From an uncultured Pseudomonadota bacterium (GTDB lineage: Bacteria > Myxococcota_A > UBA796 > SXON01): 33,501 nt of DNA. The notes under the pieces are model-generated. The model was not told where the DNA came from and did not search any database. It saw nothing but the letters and a program-made list of their open reading frames with translations. The stretch is taken from the NCBI GenBank assembly GCA_903921785.1, contig CAIXRH010000229.1, forward strand, positions 1 to 33,501, in the 5' to 3' direction. This document shows, piece by piece, positions 1-7,816 of the stretch. The position numbers were made by a program, and so were the translations under genes. Within the stretch, counting starts at the first letter, position 1; every line of letters starts with the position of its first letter.

Positions 1-443
1 CGCCACTTGTGCGCGTTTCGCCGCCCCCCGACGAGCACAACTCCCCGAGGTCCACGAACCTCCGGGCGTTGTGCACGGCCGCCGGGGCGATCCAGGCCTT
101 CCCGAGGGCGCTGGCGCCCGGCTTCGAGCAGAAGTCGCAGAGGTCGGGGGAACCACCGCCACTTGTGAGCGTTTCGCGACCTCCAGGCGCTCACAACTCG
201 CCGAGGTCCACGAACCTCCGGGCGTTGTGCACGGCCGCCGGGGCGATCCAGGCCTTCCCGAGGGCGCCGGCGCGCGCCGACGAGCAGAAGTCTCCGAGGT
301 CGGGGCAACCACCGCCACTTGTGAGCGTTTCGCCGCCCCCGTCGAGCACAACTCCCCGGGGTTCACGAACCTCCGGGCGTTGTGCACGGCCGCCGGGGCG
401 ATCCAAGCCTTCCCGAAGGCGCTGGCGCCCGCCCCGACGCCGC
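1..443. repeat. Three tandem copies of a 156-bp direct repeat
   Basis: Units begin at 1, 157 and 313, each with CGCCACTTGT, so the period is exactly 156. Units 1 and 2 share 67 consecutive identical bases (45-111 against 201-267). Unit 3 matches the core closely, carries a one-base deletion in its C-rich stretch and is cut off by the end of the neighbouring gene at 446. Translated on the minus strand, each core encodes GKAWIAPAAVHNARRF, but a stop in unit 2 and the frameshift in unit 3 break the frame, so this looks like a DNA-level or decayed repeat rather than a working gene. The array may extend beyond the left edge of the window. It lies just 3' of the FecR-domain gene. No gene is seen in this stretch. 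Confidence 0.85.
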
Positions 444-445
444 GC

Positions 446-1312
446 TCAGAACTCGATCGTCACGCCCACCTGCGGCACCGTGGTGTCCCGCACCAGCTCG
501 GCCCGCGCCACCTCCGCCGAGCGACCGAGGAGCGAGGTCGCTTCGACCTCCAGGGCGTTCTTCCCCTCCGCCAGCGGCACCTTCGCCACGAACCGCCCGT
601 CCTTGCCCGCCCGCGCGCTGACCGGCCGCGCGCCGCCCTTCACGGTGACCGTGGCCCCCGGCTGGGTGCTGCCCTCCACCGTGACCTCCTGCTCCCGCGT
701 ACGCCCCGGCGCCGGGAACGCCACCTGGAGCAGCAGCGCGTCGGAGGCCGGCGCGCGCAGCGGCGAGCCCCCGCCCGCCGGCGCGACCAGATCGTCGCCC
801 TCCTTGAGTTCCGCCACGCCCGACACGCCCGTGAGCTCCACCCGGCCACGCTCCGTGCTCACGGCGAGGTTGCCCTCCCCGTCCCGCACGGCGGTGAACT
901 CGGCGTCCGTCGCGGTGACCTCTCGGCCGTCGCTGACCACGCCGACGCGCCCGCTGCCCGGACGCACCGTGGCCTTCACCTTGCCGCCTTCGAGCTCCAG
1001 CCGCACCCCCTCGTCGGTGACGCCCATCACCTTCACCGAGGACCGCGCGTCGACCGACACGCGGGTGTCGGCGCCGAGGCCGAGCACGGCGCTGCCGCCA
1101 TCGCCGGAGACGATCCGGTCGCCCTCTTCGAGCGTCTCCCCCGCCTGGGCGGTGGCGCCTTCGCCGTCGGAGCGCAGGTGGCGCACGTCGCCCTGCACGG
1201 TCACGATGCGGAAGCGGTCGGCGAGGCCGGCGCCGAAGAGCACCCGATACCCCACGGCGCCCACCGCGAAGATCAGGCAGACGACCAGGAGCGCGCGCAG
1301 CTCGCGGTTCAC
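446..1312 (-). CDS. Membrane-anchored FecR-domain protein with C-terminal Ig-like domain
   Basis: The predicted protein has 288 residues. A short cytoplasmic N-terminus (VNRELR) is followed by one membrane segment at about 8-27 (ALLVVCLIFAVGAVGYRVLF). Residues about 35-160 look like a FecR domain: VTVQGDVRHL, then EGDRIVSGDGGSAVLGLG, then repeated short beta strands. The C-terminal 110 residues (VTVEGSTQPGATVTVKGG, then GRFVAKVPLAEGKNALEVEA) resemble a bacterial Ig-like/glucodextranase-B-type fold. Family knowledge: FecR-type domains sit in the periplasm and take part in surface signalling or scaffolding. The GTG start at 1312 is chosen because it overlaps the stop of the upstream histidine kinase as GTGA. 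It is the last gene of a three-gene signalling operon, so a periplasmic sensing or output partner of the kinases is inferred. Confidence 0.8.
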   Translation of the reverse strand: MNRELRALLVVCLIFAVGAVGYRVLFGAGLADRFRIVTVQGDVRHLRSDGEGATAQAGETLEEGDRIVSGDGGSAVLGLGADTRVSVDARSSVKVMGVTDEGVRLELEGGKVKATVRPGSGRVGVVSDGREVTATDAEFTAVRDGEGNLAVSTERGRVELTGVSGVAELKEGDDLVAPAGGGSPLRAPASDALLLQVAFPAPGRTREQEVTVEGSTQPGATVTVKGGARPVSARAGKDGRFVAKVPLAEGKNALEVEATSLLGRSAEVARAELVRDTTVPQVGVTIEF

Positions 1313-3096
1313 GCCGAGGGCCCTTCCGCGGCAGGGGCGACCGCCCGCCACGCCTTGCCCACCGCTGCGGGCACCTCCTCCACCGACCACCCGTCCGCGT
1401 TGAGCACCCGCCGTGCCGCCCACAACCCCACGGAGGCAGCGCGCCAGTCGTCCTGGCTCTCGAGCGTGCGGTCGAGCTCGAAGCGGAGCTCCACGGCGGG
1501 GGCGGTCGGGTCCCGAGGCATCGTGACGCGGAGTGTAGCACCCGGCGCGGCGGCGGATCGCAAGGCCCCCAGAACCTGGGAGAGGGCGCGCCCGAGCTCG
1601 TCTGGTTGCGCCGGCACACGTATGGCTTCCGCGGGGTGTTCAAACACCAGGATCACGTCCCGCTGGCGGAACGAGCTGCCCGCCAACCCGACCACGTCGG
1701 CGACGAGCTCCACGAGGTCCACCTGCTCACGTTCCCCAGAGGGGCGCGGCGCGGCGGTGAACCGCAGCAGCGACCCGACGATCTCCTTGCAGCGCAGCGC
1801 CTCCGTCTCCGCGGCGCCGAGGAGCGCGGCCTCGGCGGTGCCCGCGCGCTGGGCCTTCACGATCTGCACGATGCCGAGCAGCCCGGCGAGGGGGTTGTTC
1901 AGCTCGTGGGCGAGGCCGGCGCTCATGTCGGCCACCGCGGCGAGCTGGGAGCTCTCCACGAGGCGGGCCTGGGCCTCCCGAAGCTGCCGGGTGCGCTCGT
2001 CCACCCGGGCCTGAAGCTGCCGGTTGAAGCTCTCGATCTCTTCGTTCTTGGCGGCGATCTCGCTTCGTCCGGCGTCGAGGTCCTGGGTCATCTGGTTGAA
2101 GGTGCGGGCGAGGTCCGCGATCTCGTCGCTGCCCTCCAACTTCACCCGGAGGTGAAGGTCGCCGGAGCCGACGGCCGCCGCAGCGTTGCGCAGCCCCTGC
2201 ACGGGCGCGGTGATGCTGCGACCGAGCAGGGTGGCCGCCACGGCCGCGGCGATGAGCGACACGAAGCCGACGTACCAGGTGGGGCGTAGGACGCGGGTGA
2301 TCATCGCGTCGGCCTCGGCGGCCGGCGCCGCCACCACCACCACGAGATCGCGTCCCGGAAGCTGGGCGGTGGCCACCACGACGGAGTCGTCGAGGCGAGC
2401 GTCGGCCTGGGCGGAGCGGAGCACCGGCGCGAGCCGGGCGGGGTCGACCAGCTGCACGTCGCCTGCGCCGAGGAGCACGTTGCCCGAGGGGTCCACGAGG
2501 AGGGCGGCGCGATTGTCCGCCACCATCGACTCCAGCTCGGCCCGCATGGGCGCGAGGGAGAGCTCCACGCCGAGCGCAAGGGAGTCCCCGGAATGCGAGG
2601 CGATCACCAACGGGATGGCCGCGGCCATCCCGTCCGCCGGTCGAAACGGCGCCCCATGAACGGCGCCTTCCCCCGCGTCCGGGAGCGCGGCCCGGAAGTG
2701 GGCCAAGCGCTCTGGCGTGACGACGTCGTGCCCCTGCGCCTCCTCCGCCGTCGACGCATACACGGGAGGGGCGACCTCGGCCCCCGCGCCGTCGACCAAC
2801 GTCACGATCGACGCCTCGGGAATCAACCGCCAGGCCCCGACGAGGAAGCCGTTGCGCGCTTCGTCGGGCGCCACGTCGAGCCGGAAGGTGTCGAGGTAGG
2901 CGCTCAGCACCCGCTCCTGCTCGTCGAGCGAGTGCCCGAGGAGCGTGGCGAGCTGCGCCGCGCTGCTCACCTGCTCGCGGCTGAGCGCGTCTTCCAATTC
3001 GTCGCGGGCGACGCCGCTCGAGGCCCACGCGAGCACCCCCAGCGGTACCACCGCCGTGAACAGCACGAAGAGGCGGAGCTGGGAGCCGAGCCGCAC
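1309..3096 (-). CDS. Membrane sensor histidine kinase with degenerate ATP-binding domain
   Basis: The protein has 595 residues. Membrane segment 1 is at about 8-25, followed by a periplasmic cache-like sensor at about 30-270. Membrane segment 2 is at about 274-292, then a HAMP domain (about 292-345) and a coiled coil. The HisKA box is intact, MSAGLAHELNNPLAG with His397. The HATPase region (about 455-590) is decayed. The N-box reads ALSQVLGALRSAAAPG and lacks the Asn that binds magnesium-ATP. No DxGxG box is visible, and the G2 region is reduced to ASVGLWAARRVL. It can therefore probably receive or relay phosphate but not bind ATP normally (inference). It starts six bases after the stop of the upstream receiver-kinase gene, so the two are very likely co-transcribed and may form a pair. 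Confidence 0.9.
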   Translation of the reverse strand: MRLGSQLRLFVLFTAVVPLGVLAWASSGVARDELEDALSREQVSSAAQLATLLGHSLDEQERVLSAYLDTFRLDVAPDEARNGFLVGAWRLIPEASIVTLVDGAGAEVAPPVYASTAEEAQGHDVVTPERLAHFRAALPDAGEGAVHGAPFRPADGMAAAIPLVIASHSGDSLALGVELSLAPMRAELESMVADNRAALLVDPSGNVLLGAGDVQLVDPARLAPVLRSAQADARLDDSVVVATAQLPGRDLVVVVAAPAAEADAMITRVLRPTWYVGFVSLIAAAVAATLLGRSITAPVQGLRNAAAAVGSGDLHLRVKLEGSDEIADLARTFNQMTQDLDAGRSEIAAKNEEIESFNRQLQARVDERTRQLREAQARLVESSQLAAVADMSAGLAHELNNPLAGLLGIVQIVKAQRAGTAEAALLGAAETEALRCKEIVGSLLRFTAAPRPSGEREQVDLVELVADVVGLAGSSFRQRDVILVFEHPAEAIRVPAQPDELGRALSQVLGALRSAAAPGATLRVTMPRDPTAPAVELRFELDRTLESQDDWRAASVGLWAARRVLNADGWSVEEVPAAVGKAWRAVAPAAEGPSA

Positions 3097-3102
3097 GGCC
3101 GC

Positions 3103-4263
3103 TCAGCGATCGACGGGGAAGCGCAGCTCGAAGGTGGCGCCCGCGCCGATACGCGAGTCCACGGTGATCGTGCCCCGGTACTTGGTGACGATGCGGTAGA
3201 CGATGTTCAGCCCGAGGCCGGTGCCCTTCCCGGGCGCCTTGGTGGTGTAGAACGGGTCGAAGATGAGGCGCTGTTTGTCGGCCTCGATCCCCGGCCCGTT
3301 GTCGGAGACGGTAGCCCAGACGTGGTTGCCGGTGCGCCCTGCGGCCAGGCGGACCAGCCCGCCGCCTTCCACCTCGGAGGCGGCCTCGGCCGCGTTCTTC
3401 ACCAGGTTCACGAAGACCTGCTGGAGCTCGTTGGTGCGCGCGTTGAGGAACAGCTCGGGCTCGATGGCGGTCTCGAAGCGGACGTTTCGCACGTCGGAGC
3501 TGCGCTCCACGAGCCGCAGCGCGTCGTGGATCACCCGGGAGAGCTCCACCGTGGTGAGGTACTCGTTGGTGGCGGCGCGGGAGTAGCTGGAGAGCTCCAC
3601 CACGATGTCCCGCACCGTACGGCAATACTCCACGATGTCCCTGGCATAGGACTGGGCCAGCGGCAGATCCTGCTCGTCGGCGATCGCCTCGGCGAGGCCC
3701 ATGATCCCAAACAGCGGCGAGCTGATCTCGTGGGCGATGCCGGCGGCCAACGTGCCGATCCCGGCGAGCTTCTCGGACTGGATGAGCTCGGCCTGCAAGG
3801 AGCGGGTCTCCTCCAGGGCGGCCTCCACGGCCGCGTTCTTCTCCCGCAGCTCCACGATGAGCCGGCGGTTCTCCAGCGCCACGTCCTGCTTCGCGAAGGC
3901 TTGACGGACCTTCTTGCGGATGTCGAAGACGTTGTTGAGCGGCTTGAGCACGTAGTCGAACGCATCCAGCTCCATGGCGGCCAGCGCCGTCTCCAAAGAG
4001 CCGTAGCCGGTGAGGATGATGACCTCGCACAGCGGCTCGCGCGCCTTCGCGATGCGCAGCAGCTCGATCCCCGAGAGATCGGGCAGGTTTTTGTCGGTGA
4101 GCAGCAGGTCGACACGTTCGGACTCGAGGATGCGCCTCGCCTCGCTGCCCGTACCCGCGAGAGTGAGCCGCCACGGCTCTTCTTCGAACACCGCCTTGAG
4201 GATCTGGAGGATGACCGGCTCGTCGTCCACCACCAGCAGGTGTTTCTTGTCGCTGGACTGCAT
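3103..4263 (-). CDS. Receiver-histidine kinase (REC-HisKA-HATPase)
   Basis: The protein has 386 residues and no membrane segment. The N-terminal receiver domain (about 8-120) has the acidic pair Asp13/Asp14, phosphoacceptor Asp57 (LLLTDKNLPD), Thr85 and Lys107. A coiled coil (about 125-165) links it to HisKA with His178 (GTLAAGIAHEISSPL). The HATPase domain is complete: N-box LQQVFVNLVKNAAEAA, G1 DNGPGI, F-box FDPFYTT, G2 GKGTGLGL. This order, a receiver before the kinase core, is common in myxobacteria and other deltaproteobacteria. It is the first gene of a minus-strand operon with the degenerate sensor kinase and the FecR-domain protein. No DNA-binding output domain is present, so the final target is unknown. 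It may supply kinase activity to its degenerate neighbour (inference). Confidence 0.92.
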   Translation of the reverse strand: MQSSDKKHLLVVDDEPVILQILKAVFEEEPWRLTLAGTGSEARRILESERVDLLLTDKNLPDLSGIELLRIAKAREPLCEVIILTGYGSLETALAAMELDAFDYVLKPLNNVFDIRKKVRQAFAKQDVALENRRLIVELREKNAAVEAALEETRSLQAELIQSEKLAGIGTLAAGIAHEISSPLFGIMGLAEAIADEQDLPLAQSYARDIVEYCRTVRDIVVELSSYSRAATNEYLTTVELSRVIHDALRLVERSSDVRNVRFETAIEPELFLNARTNELQQVFVNLVKNAAEAASEVEGGGLVRLAAGRTGNHVWATVSDNGPGIEADKQRLIFDPFYTTKAPGKGTGLGLNIVYRIVTKYRGTITVDSRIGAGATFELRFPVDR

Positions 4264-4326
4264 CCTTACCCGCTATCCCAGCGCCGGTTACATGGCCGCT
4301 CGGTCCTGTTCCGGCGGAGATTGCGA

Positions 4327-4917
4327 ATGCTGCTCGTGCTCACCCTGCTCGCTTGCCCCACCCCCACCGGCGGGGGCACCGGCACCGTCGGAAACGCCGT
4401 CGCGGGCGGCACCACCGCGCCTGGCAAGCTCCCGATCGGCACCGCCGGGGTGCTCACCACGCGGATCACCGAGGATGGCCTCAACCAGGTCGAGGTCGAT
4501 CTCGATGGCGACGGCAAGGTCGACATCATCAACTACTACCGGGAGAGCAGCGGCGTGAAGCTGCTCCTCAAGAAGGACGTGGACCTCAACCACGACGCCC
4601 GGATCGACGTGCGCACCACGTTCGATGAAGCCGGTCTCCGCGTGCTCGAAGAGATGGACGGCGACTTCGACGGGCGTGCCGACGTCGTGGATCACTACAT
4701 CCAGGGCAAACGGTCGATGACCGAGAAGGACACCGACTTCAACGGCAGCTTCGACCTGTTCTCCTACTACGAAGGCGGCAAGGTCCGCCGCAAGGAGCGG
4801 GACAGCAACGGCGACGGCAAGATCGACTTCTGGGAATACCTCGACGATCAGGGCGCGGTCATGAAGACCGGCAAGGACACCGACGGCGACGGCACGATGG
4901 ACGACCGCCGCGAGTGA
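4327..4917 (+). CDS. Lipoprotein with six EF-hand-like calcium-binding loops
   Basis: The protein has 196 residues. It starts MLLVLTLLAC, a very short signal peptide ending in a lipobox with Cys10, then a Gly/Thr/Pro-rich linker to about residue 45. Six acidic loops follow at about 25-residue spacing: DLDGDGKVD, DLNHDARID, DGDFDGRAD, DTDFNGSFD, DSNGDGKID and DTDGDGTMD. Aromatic pairs (NYY, SYY, DHY, EYL) follow most loops, so this is a regular solenoid-like repeat that probably binds calcium outside the cell. The ATG at 4327 is preceded by GGCGGAGA at suitable spacing. A TTG two codons upstream is the alternative start. The gene is divergent from the kinase operon (63-base gap) and 21 bases ahead of fabG, with which it may be co-transcribed. 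Function is not known. Confidence 0.8.
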   Translation: MLLVLTLLACPTPTGGGTGTVGNAVAGGTTAPGKLPIGTAGVLTTRITEDGLNQVEVDLDGDGKVDIINYYRESSGVKLLLKKDVDLNHDARIDVRTTFDEAGLRVLEEMDGDFDGRADVVDHYIQGKRSMTEKDTDFNGSFDLFSYYEGGKVRRKERDSNGDGKIDFWEYLDDQGAVMKTGKDTDGDGTMDDRRE

Positions 4918-4938
4918 ACCGATAGTCGGGAGGTAGTC

Positions 4939-5664
4939 GTGGAACTCTCTGGAAAGCTGGCGATCGTCACCGGCGGCAGCCGGGGCATCGGCCGGGCGAT
5001 CGCGATCGAGCTCGGCCGCGCCGGCGCCCGCGTCATCGTCAACTACAAGGGCAACGTGGCGGCCGCCGAGGAGGTGGCGCAGCTCATCGGCAACGCCATC
5101 CCGGTGGCCGCGGATGTCTCCACCCAGGCGGGGATCGACGCGCTCATCGCCGTCGCCGAGGCCGAAGGCGGCGCCGAATTGGTGGTGAACAACGCGGGCA
5201 TCACCCGCGACGGCCTGCTCCTGCGCATGTCCGACGAAGACTGGGACGAGGTGATCAGCACCAACCTCGGCTCCACGTTCCGCATGTGCCGCGCGGCGGC
5301 CACCCACATGCTCTCGCGCCGCAAGGGCGTCATCGTGAACCTCACCAGCGTCTCCGCCATCATGGGCAACGCCGGGCAGGGCAACTACGCCGCCGCCAAG
5401 GCGGGCGTCATCGCGATGACCCGCTCGCTCGCCAAGGAGCTCGGCCGCCGGCAGATCCGGGTGAACGCGGTGGCGCCGGGCTTCATCGACACCGACATGA
5501 CCCGCACCCTCCCCACCGAGCTGCTTGAGGGCGTTCAGAAGATGATCGCACTTCGGCGGCTGGGAAAGCCGGAGGAGGTCGCGCCGCTGGTCCGCTTCCT
5601 GCTCGGCCCGGGCGCCAGCTACATCACCGGCCAGACCTTCGTGGTCGACGGCGGGCTGAGCTGA
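4939..5664 (+). CDS. fabG: 3-oxoacyl-ACP reductase FabG (short-chain dehydrogenase)
   Basis: The protein has 241 residues, the usual FabG length. It reduces 3-oxoacyl-ACP with NADPH in fatty acid elongation in the cytoplasm. The Rossmann fold has TGGSRGIG at 11-18 and NNAG at about 84-87. The catalytic set is Asn109, Ser137 (LTSVSAIMG), Tyr150 and Lys154 (NYAAAKAG). The C-terminus [13 protein letters not shown] is typical. The start is GTG at 4939, giving [13 protein letters not shown], with a GGGAGG ribosome binding site about ten bases upstream. It is not next to acpP, fabD or fabF here, so a role in polyhydroxyalkanoate or another acyl pathway cannot be excluded. FabG is still the best match. 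Confidence 0.92.
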   Translation: MELSGKLAIVTGGSRGIGRAIAIELGRAGARVIVNYKGNVAAAEEVAQLIGNAIPVAADVSTQAGIDALIAVAEAEGGAELVVNNAGITRDGLLLRMSDEDWDEVISTNLGSTFRMCRAAATHMLSRRKGVIVNLTSVSAIMGNAGQGNYAAAKAGVIAMTRSLAKELGRRQIRVNAVAPGFIDTDMTRTLPTELLEGVQKMIALRRLGKPEEVAPLVRFLLGPGASYITGQTFVVDGGLS

Positions 5665-5703
5665 GCACGCAGGGTCCGCGGCGTTTGGCTTGGTGATTTT
5701 GGG

Positions 5704-5723
5704 ACGGGGGGCAAGCCCCCCGT
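5704..5723. terminator. Strong GC hairpin downstream of fabG, no U-tract
   Basis: A perfect 9-bp stem, ACGGGGGGC paired with GCCCCCCGT, closes on the two bases AA, 40 bases after the fabG stop and before the convergent lipoprotein gene. There is no T-run on either side, so it is at best a non-canonical terminator or an mRNA 3'-end stabiliser. Confidence 0.5.
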
Positions 5724-5770
5724 AACGCCCCCAACCGTCGCCATCCAATGCCGTCCGGACTCGCGCATTT

Positions 5771-5820
5771 CTCCCCTTCTCCCCTCAGGAGAAGGTGGCG
5801 CGCAGCGCCGGATGAGGGGA
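5771..5820. repeat. REP-like palindromic intergenic element
   Basis: Two stem-loops lie side by side: CTTCTCC/GGAGAAG (about 5777-5795) and GGCGC/GCGCC (about 5798-5810). Outer TCCCC and GGGGA arms can also pair. The overall pattern (CTTCTCCCC...GGAGAAGGTGGC...CGGATGAGGGGA) resembles abundant intergenic palindromic repeats known from several proteobacterial groups. It lies between the convergent fabG and the small lipoprotein gene. Only one copy is seen in this window. Confidence 0.6.
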
Positions 5821-5843
5821 CTCGCAGCGCCCGATCTGCGCCG

Positions 5844-6176
5844 TCAGCTCCGCACCAACCGGAAGTCGTACCCGACCGCGACCGCCGCGCTCCCCTCCCC
5901 CGCCCGGCACACCCCCGACCGCTGCGCCATCACGGCCTCTGCGGGGGCCGTCCACGCGATGGTCATCCTCCCGTCCAGGACCTCCGCGCGCACGTCGGGA
6001 CCGTCGCAGCGGCCGCTGGCGCGTTGGACCACCGCCGAGACGTCGACCGTCGTGGAGAAGGGCACCGGCACCCCCGCCTCCGCCAGCGGCAGGTGCTGCT
6101 CCACCAGGACCGGACTGTAGGGCTGATGCGCGGCGCAGCCAGAGAGTACGGCGAGGACGAGGGCGAATCGGATCAT
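5844..6176 (-). CDS. Small predicted lipoprotein
   Basis: The protein has 110 residues. MIRFALVLAVLSGC is a lipoprotein signal with lipobox LSGC (Cys14). The remainder is mostly beta-prone (VDVSAVVQRASGRC, VRAEVLDGRMTIAWTAP, AVAVGYDFRLVRS) with two more Cys residues that could form a disulfide. No family is recognised. It starts 54 bases after the scpB stop on the same strand, so it may be the last gene of an scpA-scpB transcript, although no functional link to condensin is apparent. It is the only exported protein in the window with a charged residue near the start of its signal peptide. Confidence 0.7.
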   Translation of the reverse strand: MIRFALVLAVLSGCAAHQPYSPVLVEQHLPLAEAGVPVPFSTTVDVSAVVQRASGRCDGPDVRAEVLDGRMTIAWTAPAEAVMAQRSGVCRAGEGSAAVAVGYDFRLVRS

Positions 6177-6230
6177 CTCGTTCCCGCTCCGAAGACTTCC
6201 CCCGTATTCGGTCCGCGACGAGCGGGCCGC

Positions 6231-6884
6231 TCACCCCTCGTCGCCATCCGGGAACGGCACCACGGGCACCGGGCTCGCTTCGGGATCATCCTCCCGGAGG
6301 GCGCGGAGATCACGGAGGGTGGGCAGGTCCGCCAACGAGCGCATGCCGAAGAGCGTGAGGAACGCCGAGGTGGTGCCGTAGAGCATCGGCCGCCCGGGAT
6401 CGTCGCTGCGGCCGGCGAGCTTGAGCAGGCCGCGGTCGAGCAGCGTGCGGAGGATGCCGCCGCTGTCCACGCCGCGGATGTCGTCCACGTCGCCCTTGGT
6501 GACGGGCTGCCGGAAGGCGACGATCGCGAGGGTCTCCAGCGCGGGGCGGCTGAGGCGGAACGGCTTCCCTCCCCGCACCGCCGCCACCCAGGTGGCCATG
6601 CGCGGCTCGGTGCGCAGCTGCCACCCCTCCCCGACCTCCACCAGGCGCACGCCCGCCCCGGTGCGGAGCTGCCGCTCGCGCAGCGCCTCCAGCGCCCCCG
6701 TGACCTGCTCCTCGCTCACCCCGAGGGCGGCGGCGAGCGTGGCCGTGGGCACCGGCTGCGTGACCGCGAACAAGCACGCCTCCAGCGCCGGCACCAGGTG
6801 CTCCGGCGGACAACTGCCAGACGGCTCCTCCGCCGCGGACTCCTCCGCGGCGGGGAACGCGATGACGTTCTCTTCGTCGCTCAT
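6231..6884 (-). CDS. scpB: Segregation and condensation protein ScpB
   Basis: The protein has 217 residues. ScpB is the winged-helix kleisin-binding subunit of the Smc-ScpA-ScpB condensin, which compacts and helps segregate the chromosome. Two winged-helix units are visible. The first has LVPALEACLFAVTQPVPTATLAAALG. The second has the characteristic LSRPALETLAIVAFRQPVTKGDVDDIRGVDSGG followed by LLDRGLLKLAGRSDDPGRPMLYGTT. The ATG at 6884 is chosen because the protein then begins MSDEENVIAF and the gene sits 13 bases after the scpA stop. The reading frame is open further upstream, but that extension overlaps scpA and is not used. The acidic N-terminal 25 residues are variable in the family. Confidence 0.93.
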   Translation of the reverse strand: MSDEENVIAFPAAEESAAEEPSGSCPPEHLVPALEACLFAVTQPVPTATLAAALGVSEEQVTGALEALRERQLRTGAGVRLVEVGEGWQLRTEPRMATWVAAVRGGKPFRLSRPALETLAIVAFRQPVTKGDVDDIRGVDSGGILRTLLDRGLLKLAGRSDDPGRPMLYGTTSAFLTLFGMRSLADLPTLRDLRALREDDPEASPVPVVPFPDGDEG

Positions 6885-6897
6885 GCGGCCCCCGGGC

Positions 6898-7731
6898 TCA
6901 TCCCCCGGCGCTCCGATCGTCGTGCTCGTGGTCGGCGAGCATCGAGAGATCGGCCTCCGCCGCGCGCACCCGGGCCTGGAGCGTGACCGCCCCCAGGTGG
7001 ATGCGCTGCCAGAGATCGACCAGCTGGAACTTGGCCGACTCCAGCGCCGCGAGGAAGGTGATGAGCCGGGCGCGTCGGAACGGCATGTCGACCCACAGCT
7101 CGGAGAGGGTGTGCTCCTCCCCGTCGTCGAGCAGCTCGAGCATGTTTCGCACGGTGTCGGCCATCGTGTAGGTCTCGAACGCGACGCTGTGGACCGGCGG
7201 CGGCGCGGACTGCTTCTCGAGCAGGCCGTAGAAGACCTGCGCGAGCCCCCAGGTGTCGGTCGTCGGGTCGATCGGCTGCTCGTCCGCCGCCACGGGCTCC
7301 ATCGGGCGCGCGAAGACCTCACGGTCGAGGAGCTGGCGACGACCGAGCTGGTCGGCCGCGTCGCGGAAGCGTTCGTACTCCAAGAGGCGCCGTTCGAGGG
7401 CCTCCCGGGGGTCTTCTTCTTCTTCTTCGCCTTGGATCGTCGGGGCTTTGGGGAGCAGCTCTCGCGCCTTCAAGAGACAGAGCGTGGAGGCCATGGCGAG
7501 GTAGTCGCCAGCTTTGTCCACGTCGATCTCGTCCAACTCGTGGAGATGCCGCAGGTACGCATCGCAGATCCGCGCGACCGGAATCTCCCTGAGCGCCACC
7601 CCCTCCTTTCGGACGAGGTAGAGCAACAGATCGAGAGGGCCGTCGTAGACGCCGATGTGTACCGGCGGCTCCGCGCGCCGGGCCTGGGGTTCGGGCTGCG
7701 GGAGCACCTGGAGGGTGCGCTCGGCCTGCAT
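6898..7731 (-). CDS. scpA: Segregation and condensation protein ScpA (kleisin)
   Basis: The protein has 277 residues. ScpA bridges the Smc heads and binds ScpB. The N-terminal kleisin motif is clear: VYDGPLDLLLYLVRKEGVALREIPVARICDAYL at about 28-60, then the helical AGDYLAMASTLCLLKARELLPK. A Glu-rich insert (EEEEEDPREALERRLLEYERFRDAA) follows. The C-terminal winged helix includes RRARLITFLAALESAKFQLVDLWQ. The start at 7731 gives a 25-residue polar extension before the conserved region, and a somewhat later start is possible. The gene is divergent from rpsT with about 140 bases between the two start codons and lies directly ahead of scpB. Confidence 0.93.
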   Translation of the reverse strand: MQAERTLQVLPQPEPQARRAEPPVHIGVYDGPLDLLLYLVRKEGVALREIPVARICDAYLRHLHELDEIDVDKAGDYLAMASTLCLLKARELLPKAPTIQGEEEEEDPREALERRLLEYERFRDAADQLGRRQLLDREVFARPMEPVAADEQPIDPTTDTWGLAQVFYGLLEKQSAPPPVHSVAFETYTMADTVRNMLELLDDGEEHTLSELWVDMPFRRARLITFLAALESAKFQLVDLWQRIHLGAVTLQARVRAAEADLSMLADHEHDDRSAGG

Positions 7732-7816
7732 GATGGGGTTGCCGTCGGGGAGGGGGGGACGGGTGACCGCCGGGAGGCGATCGGGGGGATGAACGTCTTA
7801 CCGGATCCGCCCGCCC

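Noticed and set aside
1-443. CRISPR array from the tandem repeats
   Set aside because: Units are 156 bases with sequence similarity throughout, not short repeats with unique spacers, and no cas gene is near.
9-1403. Long plus-strand open frames over the tandem repeats and FecR gene
   Set aside because: Low-complexity Arg/Pro/Ser translation antisense to a clear FecR-domain gene; a by-product of high G+C content.
1727-4174. 815-codon minus-strand open frame across both kinases
   Set aside because: Out of frame with two recognisable kinases; Arg/Gly-rich with no domain.
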